A program made the translations under genes and the position numbers. A stretch of DNA of 64,000 bases, from NCBI GenBank assembly GCA_007570785.1, contig ML661885.1:36901771-36965770 (forward strand), written 5' to 3'. Shown here piece by piece: positions 1-11,946 of this stretch. Under the pieces are notes generated by a model. That model was not told the origin of the DNA. It was given only the letters and a program-made list of their open reading frames with translations, and did no database searches. Source of the stretch: Antilocapra americana (lineage: Eukaryota > Chordata > Mammalia > Artiodactyla > Antilocapridae). How positions within the stretch are numbered: position 1 is the stretch's first letter; every line of letters begins with the position of its first letter.

Positions 1-690
1 AGTACAGCCACTATGGAAAACAGTGTGGAGGTTCCTTAAAAAGCTGCAAATAGTCCTGCCATATGACTCAGCCATCCCACTGCTGGGCATATACACCGAG
101 GAAACCAGAATTGAAAGAGCCACGTGTACCCCAATGTTCATCGCTGCATTGTTTACAATAGCCAGGACATGGAAGCAACCTAGATGCCCATCAACTGACG
201 AATGGATAAGAAAGCTGTGGTACATATACACAATGGAATATTACTCAGCATTAAAAAAAAATTCATTTGAAGCAATTCTACTCAGATGGATGAAACTGGA
301 GCCCATTATCCAGAGTGAAGTAAGCCAGAAGCAAAAACAACAATACAGTATATTAACACATATATATGGAATTTAGAAAGACAGTAATGAGAACCCAACA
401 TGCGAGACAGCAAAAGGAATGCAGATGTATAGAATAGACTCGTGGACTTTGGGGATGAGGGTAAGGGTGGGATGATATGGGAGAAGGACATTGAAACAAG
501 TTAATTATCATATGTCTAATCAATCGCCAGCCCAGGATTGATGCTCGGGGCTGGTGCAGCGAGATTTCCCGGGGGGAGGGAGGAGGGAGGGGGGTTCTGG
601 AAGGGGAGCATATGTAAACCCATGGTGATATCATGACATTGTATGGCAAAAATAATTTAAAAAAAATTTAATAAAAAAAAAAAGGAAAAA
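1..690 (+). mobile_element. Young L1-BT-like LINE-1, 3' end (cut by window edge)
   Basis: The sense strand encodes the C terminus of L1 ORF2 ([40 protein letters not shown]) to a stop at 374-376. It continues through the ruminant L1 3' UTR: a G-rich tract near 572-592, then the terminal motif TTGTATGGCAAAA and A-rich tails to about 690. The 5' part is outside the window. The reading frame is open over all of the visible ORF2 end. Confidence 0.9.
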
Positions 691-1046
691 AAAAAGACTT
701 GGGTTTCCTCATGTGTTAAAATAAGCAGTTGCTGTTTGAATAATCTCTAAGGCCTATTTCAGCCCTAAATCATGCCCCTCTTTCATTATCATATTTCTAC
801 TAATTTTCTCTGATACTTATCAGGATGCACTGGTAAATTTTTTTGGGAAAAACAATAAATGTATTTGGGAAAAACAATAGTCATTTCACCTAATTCAGGT
901 AAAAAGTAAACTTACTTTAAGAATACTACAGGCAATCTCAGTGATTTCTTTCTTACATACAGGAAATAAAACTCACAGCAACTAAAACTAGAAATCTCAA
1001 AGTCACAACCTAAGGCTGCTTTCATCACCTCTTAAAAGGCCTGCTT

Positions 1047-1194
1047 CTCTGGAGGGGGAGCATATGCAAACCCATGGGGATTTCATGTCATTGTATGGCA
1101 AAACCAATAAAAAAAAAAAAAGTAATTCAGGGCAATGTATAGCAAATAAAATAAAATGTGTATATTCTTTGATCAGTTTCTAAAAAAAAAAAAG
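1047..1194 (+). mobile_element. Severely 5'-truncated L1 with a 3' transduction
   Basis: Bases 1047-1121 are the last 60 or so bases of an L1-BT 3' UTR (GGAGGGGGAGCATATG, TTGTATGGCAAAACC) plus a first A-run. Bases 1122-1181 are non-L1 sequence containing AATAAA (1145-1150 and 1150-1155). A second A-run follows at 1182-1193. The whole unit is bracketed by a perfect 13-bp target-site duplication, AAAAGGCCTGCTT at 1034-1046 and 1195-1207, so both parts arrived in one insertion. Confidence 0.88.
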
Positions 1195-2910
1195 AAAAGG
1201 CCTGCTTTGTCTCCTATATGTCTGTCCCAATCTTCCAACTGGCTTTCAGAGTCTTCTACTTTTCCATTATTTCATATCTTATAATGACTTCTCATTCCTA
1301 TCTTATAACACATCAGTTTAAGTATCTACCATCAACTGTAATTTCATTGTTTTCTTATTTTGCTATATTTATATTCTTGTTCATTTTCTATTATACCCTT
1401 TTACATAAAAGATTTGAGGTGATTGAGGTGATTTACGATCGAAATCAATTTGATAATGCTTTAGCATCTACTTCCTCACTTGTAAACGGGAATTAAAACA
1501 CTACCTACCACATAACAGTGCTGCAAGAATTAAATACAATTATTTTGGTAAGGAGAATTAGCCCACTGTTTGGATTATAGCAACCAGTTGATAAATAATA
1601 TCACACGATAGACCAAAGCAGACTGGCTGGCAGCAATGCCTGGAATGCCATACTGAGATGATTATTAAAGCAGTGCCCAAGCTAAATGTGAAAGAGGGCA
1701 GTGATTGTTCATTTAATATGTGCTGGGCACTACCATGTTCTGGAAAGAATGCAAAATTATGCCATAATTAACTGGTTATCTGACATGAGTTGGGATATAC
1801 ACTCACAAAATGTTGCTTTAGGGAGTGAATTTTTGTTTGTTTTAAACAAAATTGGTACATGGTTCTGCCAGTTTAAAAGTCTTTCTAGATTTTTGACTCT
1901 ACTCCAATCTAGAATGTACCAAACCTAATCTTTTATTTTCATTTTTTCTACCCATATCATCCCTATTGTTTACACAGTTATTTAGGCTATTCTCTGATTA
2001 TTTCTTCAATGTAGTTAGTTTATATATATAACTGGCAAACAGAGGAATCTCATCAGTATAATGCAAATTTGTGAAAGATCTTATTCCCAGCATGTGAATG
2101 ATGTGAAGTAACCAGGAGCAGGAGAAAACCCCTAGGGAGTAACTTCTTTTACTGCAAGATGTGCTTACTTTTACTGGTTTAAAGAACTGCTAGACTGTAT
2201 TAAGCCATCTTGGGAGGCTGCAAGTATAGATGGAGATGTGAACACCTTTCCCCACTATCAAAATAAAACAGAACACCTTAATTGATGAAGGGTATCTCTG
2301 AATTATGTTTTTAGTTTTGATTAATTGGTCTCCATTAGAAGAAGCATGTATCTTCAGGGAGGAAGTCTGAACTTCAGAGTATGTGGCTGTAAAGTATGGA
2401 CCAAGTCTAGGTGTAACTGTCAGGAGATATTTGTCCTGGCATTTGGATCAACATTTTATTTGTTAGGGCTATACACACAAAGTTACACAGTTGTAGGCAA
2501 TCTGTACCAAAAGCACCTTTCTCATAAGTTTAGTGTTCAGTTTCGCAGAATATGACATTTTCCAGGAACACACACATGGCATTATGGCAAGACTGACTAT
2601 ATATTTTATGTAGCCTTTGTTCATTTTGCTTTTTTAATATATCTCTTAATAACCAATATCAACTTTTTGTTCTCAAAACACAAATACCTATAAAAAATAT
2701 CTATTTACTTTACTTAAGTCAGTATCTTTAGATATAAACAAATATTCTAGTATTTTGGGTGATGGTAATATATAGCTCTACTTTTGACAGATTTCCCATA
2801 ACTCAGAAATAGAAGCTCCCAAATTAAGAGTTCCAAATGTTCATTCAAAAAAGTTAGCAACTTTCAACTTTGAGAGCGTCTTCTTCATAGAATGCAGTGA
2901 TTAGAGTAAG

Positions 2911-3093
2911 TGTTAGTTGCTCAGCTGTGTCCAACTTTTTGTGACCCGTGGATTGCAGCCGCCAGGATCCCTGTTCATGGGATTTTCCAGGCAAGAATGC
3001 TGGAGTGAGCTGCCATTTCCTTCTCCAGGGATCAAACCCAGGTCTCCTGCATCACAGGCAGACTCTTCACCGTCTGAGCCACCAGGGAAGCCC
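2911..3093 (-). mobile_element. Bov-tA SINE
   Basis: Antisense copy of the ruminant tRNA-Glu-derived SINE. It begins with the complement of the 3' end (TGTTAGTTGCTCAG) and finishes with CCACCAGGGAAGCCC, the complement of the tRNA-like 5' end. Confidence 0.9.
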
Positions 3094-3690
3094 CTGGTTA
3101 TCTGATTAGCTCCCCTAAAGCCTATTCCATTTGGACATTTGGAATGAAAAAAGAAAATAGCGTTATTACAATGCTAGTGGTTAAAATGCACTAAAGGCTA
3201 AACTAAATAATACACTTTTTAATTGATCGTATATGTTCTCAATTAAGAAAAGGAGAATTAACTGAAAAGTAAATAGGTTAAATCTCAGATAGAGATTCTT
3301 TCATGGCATTCTTAATAAAATTTTGATAATTCCCAGGTTTAAAAATACAAAGATCTCACTGTAGAGTTGAGAAAACAAGGCAAAACTAACTGAGAAACAC
3401 TCAAGACTTCTTCATGCTTATTCTGATACTAGTTCAATAATCCCACAGAAAAAGCAGGTAACTATGATTTCAAAATTAGATTTGTACACCATACTTATTA
3501 TCTTTAAAGTAACCATTTAAAGAATAGAAACTGTGCAAATAACCTCTATTTCAGAGGCCACATGGGAGAGAAGAGGACGATTTCAAAATATTTCATGGTT
3601 TTTAAGGCCTGAAAAAAAGAGACACGCAAGGAAACTTACAGTTCTATGTGTAAGGGAAAAAGTACAATTTCCTGTTCCACAGATGAAGAA

Positions 3691-3895
3691 AGTGAAGTCA
3701 CTCAGTCGTGTCCGACTCTCTGTGACCCCAAGGACTGTAGCCCACCAGGCTCCTCCATCCATGGGATTTTCCAGGCAAGAGTACTGGAGTGGGTTGCCAT
3801 TTCCTTCTCCAAGGGATCTTTCCAACTCGGGCATTGAACCCAGGTCTCCTGCATCGCGGGTAGATGCTTTGTCATCTAAGCCACCAGGTAAGCCC
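3691..3895 (-). mobile_element. Bov-tA SINE with 14-bp TSD
   Basis: Antisense Bov-tA bounded by the perfect duplication CCACAGATGAAGAA at 3677-3690 and 3896-3909. Low divergence and intact duplications indicate a comparatively recent insertion. Confidence 0.93.
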
Positions 3896-4188
3896 CCACA
3901 GATGAAGAATGGGGTTTCTTTTCAAAACTGACAAGGGTTTTTGGCACTCTATGACTAAAGGTGATATGAAATCTTTGTGCGTTTGGTTTTTACAAATCAC
4001 AAAGCTGAAATGCAAGTAAAAATCAGCTGTGCTTACTGGCCACCTTAAGTACATGAGATACATACAAAAAGCACAAAAGAACGTGAGGAATATTAATGTC
4101 CTCATGGACATTGAAGCTTTATAAAAATGAATTATGCTTATTATTAACTGAATCCAAGAAACATATAGTTACGAGAGAATACAAGACA

Positions 4189-4397
4189 TATTTCTGTTCT
4201 CAGTCCTGTTCAACACTTTGAGACCCCATGAATTGTAGCCCGCCAGGCTCCTCTGCCCATGGGATTTCCCAGGCAAGAACACTGGCGTGCATTGCCATCT
4301 CCTTCTCCAGGGGATCTTCTTGACCCAGAGATTGAACCCACTTTTCCTGCACTGGCAGGCAGATTCTTTACCACTGAGGCACCTGGGAAGACCCTGC
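4189..4397 (-). mobile_element. Bov-tA SINE with 10-bp TSD
   Basis: Antisense Bov-tA between copies of ATACAAGACA at 4179-4188 and 4398-4407. It includes the recognisable CCATGGGATTTCCCAGGCAA and CTCCTTCTCCAGGGGATC segments. Confidence 0.92.
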
Positions 4398-5449
4398 ATA
4401 CAAGACAATATAGACCCAAATGATATAATGCATATTTATAAACAATGTGTCATAAGGCATAGGGTATTATTGAACAGAAAAAAAGGCCCACTTTGGGTCT
4501 TATGTAAGTCAAGTTTGACTGTTTACAAAGGGTTTCTTTTATTGAACAGAAGTGAGAAGAATCAGAGTAAAGAGCGCATTCCAAATTAGAAGAATTTAGT
4601 GACTCAATTCTATAGATACTAGCTAACGCAAGGTACGCTACTGCTAAAAGAGGTGATATGATACAAATACTTTTTAAACATTGCCTTGCTGTGTACAACC
4701 TGTGGGAAAGCAAACTGGTGCAGCAAAGAGGTCAGGTAAAAAGCAAGTACAGAAACTCTTCTACTTGTAAAATTTTACTTTATCAAGTTTCAGTATGAAA
4801 CAACAGCAAACTCACTCTGATTCAAAGTATTTATAGTCAACAGTGGTCACTATCATTTGGTCATCTATTTTTTCAGTGTATAGAGTGCTCCATAAATATT
4901 AACTCCATTATGGCTGCTGAATACAAAAGCAATGCCACACGTTGAAAATACAAATAAAAAGGGTTTGATTCCAATGGAAATAAATGAACTTAAAAAAATA
5001 CCATCTCCAAAGTAAAAAAAAAAATCACAAGCAAATGGTGACTGTTGAATGGCTATGTGTGATGAACCTATGAATGATTGTGAGGGTAATAAGTGAATCA
5101 TGCAAAACATGGAAAACATGATGCCTATGCAAGCAATAAAAGGCACCAAGACATGGAAAATTATGTAGAGTTAGATGATTAGCCTGGAAACCAAATGCCA
5201 ACTGGTCCACTGTTAATTTAAAAGGGGACCAATTTGAAAAGTTACAGCTAAGTATGGTGAAAAGTGCTAAAAAATGAGATCTTTGTCACTAATCAGAAGT
5301 TTATGGTTCATAATTCAACATCTGTGAATATACTCAAAGCGAGGAGTGTGTGGTCAGGTCTGTGGGTCCCCTGGCTGATGATAATGTTACTGCCCATCAG
5401 GTACTTCTTTTTCTCATGTCTTTCCATATTTAATTATTACTATTACTAG

Positions 5450-5667
5450 CCCTATTTAACCAATGACTATAAAATGGAGGTACAGAGAAATTCAGTAATA
5501 TTCCTAAAGTCACAAAAAAAGTAAATGTCACAGACTGGAGTCCTGGCAGTAGGCTTTAGAGTGGCACTCTTTTTTATATTTATTTATTTTTCTGTGCCAG
5601 GTATTAGTAGCAGCACGTGGGATTTTTGGTTACCAGGACACACTACTGCCCACTAGGGAGCTCCCTA
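5450..5667 (-). repeat. MIR remnant followed by CHR-like SINE remnant
   Basis: 5450-5565 resembles an antisense MIR (TAAAATGGAGGTACAGAGAA, then a degraded AGGTCACA-type motif). 5570-5667 resembles an antisense CHR-type SINE (GCACGTGGGATTTTTGGTTA, ending ACTAGGGAGCTCC). Both are diverged and the identifications rest on short motifs. Confidence 0.5.
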
Positions 5668-6977
5668 TGACACCTGGAAATATTATCAGGGGATGGGTGG
5701 AAGAAGCCGCAATAGTATTTCAATAAAGATAAAAGTGGTCTCATTTGGTAAAAAATATGTCTTGGTCCTACATTTACATGAAGAGAAAAGGTACAGAACC
5801 TACGATAGCTCAGATAAAGAGGGTATACTTAGTTTCTAAAGACTGATTCCTATTGGCTGCAAATCTATACAGGGACTGCAGGCAGGACGAAACTGCTTCC
5901 TAGTCTCTTTGGAATTAAATAGCTTTGTAAACAAGATTCTAGAAGTTCTTTTAATAATAGTATGTGCGTATATACATTAACTCCAGGTAAGCTGATTAGG
6001 ATATGGGGCAGAATAGAAGCAGTAAGGGTAAGCAGTGAATGCTGAGGGAGGTATTTCAAAGGAAAGAGAAGCAGAGAAGAGGAAACCAGAGAGGGCTGGA
6101 TGACTAATGGAAAGTGGTTGTGTTCTTATAGATTCTTCATATTGGACAAATAGGCAGAGTTTAGAAAGCATGCATGTTGAGCATAAAGACCATGGACTAC
6201 TGAGAACACAGGGCAAGTACCACTTTGAGTGTCAGAAGCTGCAAGATGAATGACATGTAAGTACAAGATGGCCCTTTGGCAGGATGCCCCCTGGAAGGAT
6301 ACAGCTCGGCCTTGCAACTCAACAGGGAATACAGAAGCCTTGGTCAGGAAGAAACTCAGATTGAAAGTTCACTTCTGCAACTTGACTGGGTTTGTTGCTC
6401 ACACTTAGCATCTTGATTTTTTTGACCTTTGTTGTCCAAACTCCTTTAATACCTGAGCTCTGTCATAATGAAACATTCTGAGGATGGACTGAGCTGGAAG
6501 GAGACAGGTTGGATATAAGTAGTACCCCTTAAAATTACTTCACATGTCATTCTAATTTTTTTCAAGAGGTCAGCAAACTGACCTTTTCCCTTTAGGGAAA
6601 TAATTACTAACACTCTAACAGCAATGTTTACTAGTCTAAAATGAGAAAGCTTTTAATTATCATTTAAAATGTAAAGAATCAGTATAAGCAGAAAACTTTA
6701 TATTATCTATCACTCACACTTAGGATACTCTTTCATTACTCTTAGACTTGGGAATCAAACATATCTATGAAAGTAGGAAATCCTACACCCAGGATATCCT
6801 ATATCCAGACTGGATATTCATTCCTCTACATTACAGCAGATACTTAAGAATGGATACAGCAATAAACTTATTCCTATTATTCTTAATGATTTTTTTCAAG
6901 GACCAAAATATTCACTTGGTTATTAGTTTTATTCAAGGCAATAAATTTTTGGCTTCTTAAAGGTCACTACTCTCCAA

Positions 6978-7180
6978 GGCTTCCCAGATGACTCAGTGAT
7001 AAAGAATCTGCCTGCAGTGTGGGAGACCCAGGTTTGATCACTCGGTTGGGAAGATCCGTGAAGGGAATAGCAACCCACTCCAGTCTTCTTGCCTGGGAAA
7101 TCTCATGGACAGAGGAGCCTGGTAGGCTATAGTCCATGGGATCGCAAAAGACTTAGTGGCTAAACAATACTGACAACAAT
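6978..7180 (+). mobile_element. Bov-tA SINE
   Basis: Sense copy starting GGCTTCCCAGATGACTCAG, with CAACCCACTCCAG and CATGGACAGAGGAGCCTGG downstream. Moderately diverged at the 3' end. Confidence 0.88.
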
Positions 7181-7955
7181 GTCCAGAACAAACAAATAAC
7201 AATCAGGGGCTACATGGAAGTAAAATACAATACATTTTAAAGAGTCAAAATAGGTACAAAATGTGGAAAAACTACAGAAGGAAAAACTGAAAAAAAAAAA
7301 TACAGTCTTCTTAGTTCTAACAGGGTTACAGCACAATATGAATATAAGATCAGCAGAATACACTTAATGGAACTACCTAACTAGTTTTATCCTAAAATTT
7401 CTAAGGGCAAGAATAATTTTGAATTTTGCTGGCAAAGCACAAGATAAAATGAATACAGAAGAGTTAACCTTTTATACCTTTTTAAAAAGGCCATAAAAGG
7501 GCAATTTTTTCCTGGAAGGGTATAAAAACGATTGATACATTACTCACATTTTCTAAATTTAAGCACTATAGATGAATAAAATGCTAAGCAAGCTACTACT
7601 TCTATTTCCAGAATGGGAAAAACTACTAATTTTTGAATTTTACTGTGATTCTTGCTGGCTGGAAACATAGAAGAAATGCAGGAATTAGCATCAGAGCAAG
7701 GATAAACTGGCCTCGAAGTTCACAATTTTATAAGTCATTTCTATCAGCTTTGATACAGTTTTTTTTAGTATAACACATCTTCTGAGAGTATTCCAGTCTT
7801 GGTGTCCTCTGTCAAGGGTGATATCCAGAAATAAACCTAATATTCAGATTATGTTTAAGGGAGGAGTAAAGAGTTTGATGGACTATATTCTGGATATTAT
7901 ACTTCTATCACTGCGGTTTGAGATTAAATCACCCCCTAACTTGTTTCAATCTGTT

Positions 7956-8158
7956 TGTTGTTATTTAGTTGCTAAGTCATATCTGACTCTTTCGTGACCT
8001 CACGAACTGCAGCCAGCCAGGCTCCTTTGTCCATGGGATTTCGCAGGCAAGAATACTAGAGTGGGTTGCCATTTTTTTCTCTTCCCAACCCAGGGATCAA
8101 AGCTGTGTCTCTTTTATTGGCAGTGAATTCTTCACCACTGTGCCATCAGGGAAGTCCC
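7956..8158 (-). mobile_element. Bov-tA SINE
   Basis: Antisense copy from TTAGTTGCTAAGTCATATCT to CCATCAGGGAAGTCCC, moderately diverged. Confidence 0.87.
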
Positions 8159-8276
8159 ATATGGGTCTGTTAATTAACGTTGCTCATCTGCTAAGTGACT
8201 GGCTTTTGCACAGCAGATGCACAGTATCTTCAAATCCATGCCTTAGCAAAAGTACAAATAATTACCAAGATCTCAG

Positions 8277-8852
8277 GTCTCCAAAATCACTGAGGATGGT
8301 GACTGCACCCATAAAATTTAAAGACGCTTGCTCCTTGGAAGGAAAGCTATGACAAACCTAGAGAGCTTATTAAAAAGTAGAGACATCACTTTGCTGACAA
8401 AGGTTTGTATAGTCAAAACTATGGCTTTTCCAGTATTCATGTAAGGATGTGAGAGTTGGACAGTAAAGAAGGCTGAGAGCCAAAGAATCAATGCTTTCAA
8501 ATTGTGCTGCTGAAGAAGACTCTTGAGAGTTCCTTGGACCATAGGATATCAGATCAGTCAACCCTATAGGAAATCAACCCTGAATATTCATTGGAAGGAC
8601 TGATACTGAAGCTTCAATACTTTGGCCACCTGATACGAAGAGCTGACTCATTGGAAAAGACCCTGATACTGGGAAAGACTGAAGGCAAAAGGAGAAGGAG
8701 GCAAAGGATGTGATGATTAGACAGCAACACTAACTCAATAGATATGAACCTGAGCAAACTCTGAGACAGAGTGGTGGATAGGGAAGCCTGGAGTGCAGCA
8801 GTCCAAGAGGTCACAAAGAATCAGATATGACTTAATGAACAACAACAACACA
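8277..8852 (+). mobile_element. BovB LINE, 5'-truncated 3' end
   Basis: Sense BovB 3' region. It starts CTCCAAAATCACTGAGGATG, passes through GCTTGCTCCTTGGAAGGAAA and CTTTGGCCACCTGATACGAA, and ends in the ATGACTTAATGAACAACAA tail. The RT-derived reading frame is broken by several stops. BovB is an RTE-clade LINE known for horizontal transfer between reptiles and ruminants. Confidence 0.88.
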
Positions 8853-9405
8853 CTTAATAATTACTGTCAAAGTTTTAAAAAAATTATTCTCAAAGTTAAA
8901 AGAGTAGAAAAGAAAATGTCAAATGTTTGAATGCAACTTGTTTTCTACCTTCAGCAGAGCTGGCCTGCTCCCTTGAGCAGATGCTCACTTTTGCCATCTA
9001 CGCACTACACACTTCTGTCACATTTCACCCTGTTCTGTCTATGGTACTGCTACATTTAATGTTCTGATGTCGAGTTTGTTTATTAAGTACATACAATTAA
9101 AAGATATAATAATCTTGCTATAAATATAATTGTTCAGTAAACATTTGATATTAATAACACATGAAATGTTATGATTAGGTAAATGCTTCACATTAAATAT
9201 ATTATTGTATAAAATGTTAATAGGTTTAATTATGTAGCATATAGTATTACATATAAAAATATAACATATAAACATTATAATACTACCATTATTTCTTTGC
9301 TAAACTTAACAGGGAATGCTCTACTCCAATAGCTCAAGTGTTTCAAAAATAAACTCTATGAAGGCAGGCAATGTGTGTATAGTCATTGTTTACAAACTAA
9401 ACTAA

Positions 9406-9676
9406 ACTAATGTGGTGTTCTTTTTGTTTTTGTAATGTACTCTGTTTTGTATTCTCTACTCACTTTCTTCATTTGAAGCACAGTTCCTTGTGTTCATACT
9501 AAGTTCTGTTTTTATATTTTTAAATCCTAAAAACTAACGTGGTGTTGTTTCCTGAACTAATATATATATTTTTTTAATGTACTGTCTTGTATTCTCCACT
9601 CACTCTCTTCATTTGAAGGACAGTTCCTTGGGTTCACACAAAGATCTGTTTTTATATTTTGAAATCCTAAAAACTA
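9406..9676. repeat. Local tandem duplication, about 127-bp unit, two copies
   Basis: Copy 1 (9406-9532) and copy 2 (9533-9676) share ACTAA(T/C)GTGGTGTT at the start, TTGTATTCTC(T/C)ACTCACT and CTTCATTTGAAG in the middle and AAATCCTAAAAACTA at the end. Copy 2 has a short AT-rich insertion near its start. The unit is not a repeat family I recognise. Confidence 0.85.
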
Positions 9677-9898
9677 TAAAATTCATAAACTTCCCTTTCC
9701 CCCTGCCATTTGCAACATGAATAAAAGATACTGTATTGGTCAAAAGAACTGGTGAAATTCTTTTTCATAAGTTTAGCAAGAGGCCCAGGTATTTAACTGA
9801 ATAATTGAAAATAACATTAAAATAATAGGAAAGGTACAAAGAACCACTTGTACCTGCTGCTTTATTCATGCAACTTTTCTATATTTAAAAAACAACTG

Positions 9899-10848
9899 TG
9901 TCATATGGCAGGTCTATTTGCAGCTTTTTAAGGAACCTCCACACTGTTTTCCATAGTGGCTGTACTAGTTTGCATTCCCACCAACAGTGTAAGAGGGTTC
10001 CCTTTTCTCCACATCCTCTCCAGCATTTATTGCTTGTAGACTTTTGGATGGCAGCCATTCTGACTGGTGTAAAGTGGTACCTCATTGTGGTTTTGATTTG
10101 CATTTCTCTGATAATGAGTGATGTTGAACATCTTTTCATGTGTTTGTTAGCCATTTTTATATCTTCTTTGGAGAAATGTCTGTTAAGTTCTTTGGCCCAC
10201 TTTTTAATTGGGTTGTTTATTTTTCTAGAATGGAGCTGCAGGAGTTGTTTGTAAATTTTTGAGATTAATTGTTTGTCTGTTGCTTCATTGGCTATTATTT
10301 TCTCCCATTCTGAAGGCTGTCTTTTCACCTTGCTTATAGTTTCCTTTGTTTTGCAAAAGCTTTTAATTTTAATTAGGTCCCATTTGTTTATTCGTGTTTT
10401 TATTTCCAATATTCTGGGAGGTGGGTCATGGAGTATCCCGCTTTGGGTTATGGCAGAGAGTGTTTTGCCTATGTTATCCTCTAGGAGTTTTATAGTTTCT
10501 GGTCTTATGCTTAGATCTTTGATCCATTTTGAGTTTATCTTTGTGTATGGTGTTATAAAGTGATCTAGTTTCATTCTTTTACAAGTGGCTGTCCAGTTTT
10601 CCCAGCACCACTTGTTAAAGAGGTTGTCTTTTCTCCATTGTATATTCATGCCTCCTTTGTCAAAGATAAGGTGTCCATAGATGCGTGTATTTATCTCTGG
10701 GCTTTCTATTCTGTTCCATTGATCTATATTTCTGTCTTTGTGCCAGTACCATACTGTCTTAATGACTGTGGATTTGTAGTATAGCCTAAAGTCAGGTAGT
10801 TTGATTCCGCCAGTTCCATTCTTCTTTCTCAAAATTGAAACCCAAGTC
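9899..10848 (-). mobile_element. L1 ORF2 internal fragment (no 3' end)
   Basis: About 950 bp of antisense L1 ORF2 encode one long open frame on the - strand ([20 protein letters not shown] through [20 protein letters not shown] to LQIDLPYD). The element stops inside ORF2 at both ends. The 3' UTR and poly(A) tail are absent, and I see no convincing target-site duplication. The open frame implies a young source copy. Confidence 0.88.
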
Positions 10849-11946
10849 TTTAAAAGGTTTAGTAGTTTATACTGTGGCAAAGCCCGTCGTGGCAGATAGA
10901 ACAGATGGCACCTAAGTCTTCTGATTCCAAACCTACCAGTATATATAGGCAAACTCTAAGATCAAAAGGGAGGGGAATTTTTCTTTTGATTTCTAACGTT
11001 TGTCGTATTCTTTGTTATTTCTCATATATAGAAAGGGATAAATTGTGGTTGTGCTAGAGTATATTAATCTACATGTCCAGTGTATCATATGTATAAAGAT
11101 GTTGGTAAAAAGCCACTGGCTGGTTCTAAAACAAAATGCCAGACTCAGTCATGTTTCAGAATTTAATCAAATATATATTCATAGCCAATTAAGAGAGAAA
11201 ATTTAATTTTTGATCAGGTAGAATCATTAAATGTTATAGAAGTATTAAGTGAATTAGAATGTTAAATACTGAATATTAAAATAACTGCTCTTATTTATGA
11301 ATGGTATTTCTGTCCTTTGTCAGTTGTATGAAAATAAAATATTCACAACAATATTTTTGAGCATCCATGCCAGATCATAATTTCTTTAGTTTTTGATATA
11401 AGAGCACCACCTATGGGTTTCTCAGGTATTTGAGGGAAAACTTTTTAAGCAAACTCTAATAAAACAAAAATGTAATAAAATTCTTTCCTGTTTTGCTCTA
11501 CAACTAGTCTCTCCACCTCAGTTTATTTAAAGGTTAGGAGTTATTTGCTTTATCACAGGTTGTTCCCACCTGGTTTTTGGATATGTCCCAAAACTGTTAG
11601 ATCAGCTGATAAGTATTGAGTACTTACATGCCATTACAGTGTTGTAATTATAAGTTAAACACAGTTTAACGTAAAATTGTATTATTCTCTTTAACGTGAA
11701 TCTTTTAATGAAAATGAACAGTTTACAATATCCTGGGGGAAACATGATAATAGTTTTTGCCAGTTTATTTGTATGTTTGTATCTTAATGAACTTAAGAAT
11801 TTGTTCTATATACTGCTACAAAATGCTTTGGCAAGAGAGTGAAGAAAGGGAAAAGGGCTTATAAATGACTTAGGGCATCTTTTCATTAATTGCTGAGAAG
11901 ATAACTCATTAGAACAAGGTTTGAAACAAAATTCTGGCACTTCAGT

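Noticed and set aside
9885..10952. A 355-codon open frame on the - strand as a host gene
   Set aside because: It reads as L1 ORF2 over most of its length, with non-L1 codons only where it runs past the fragment ends.
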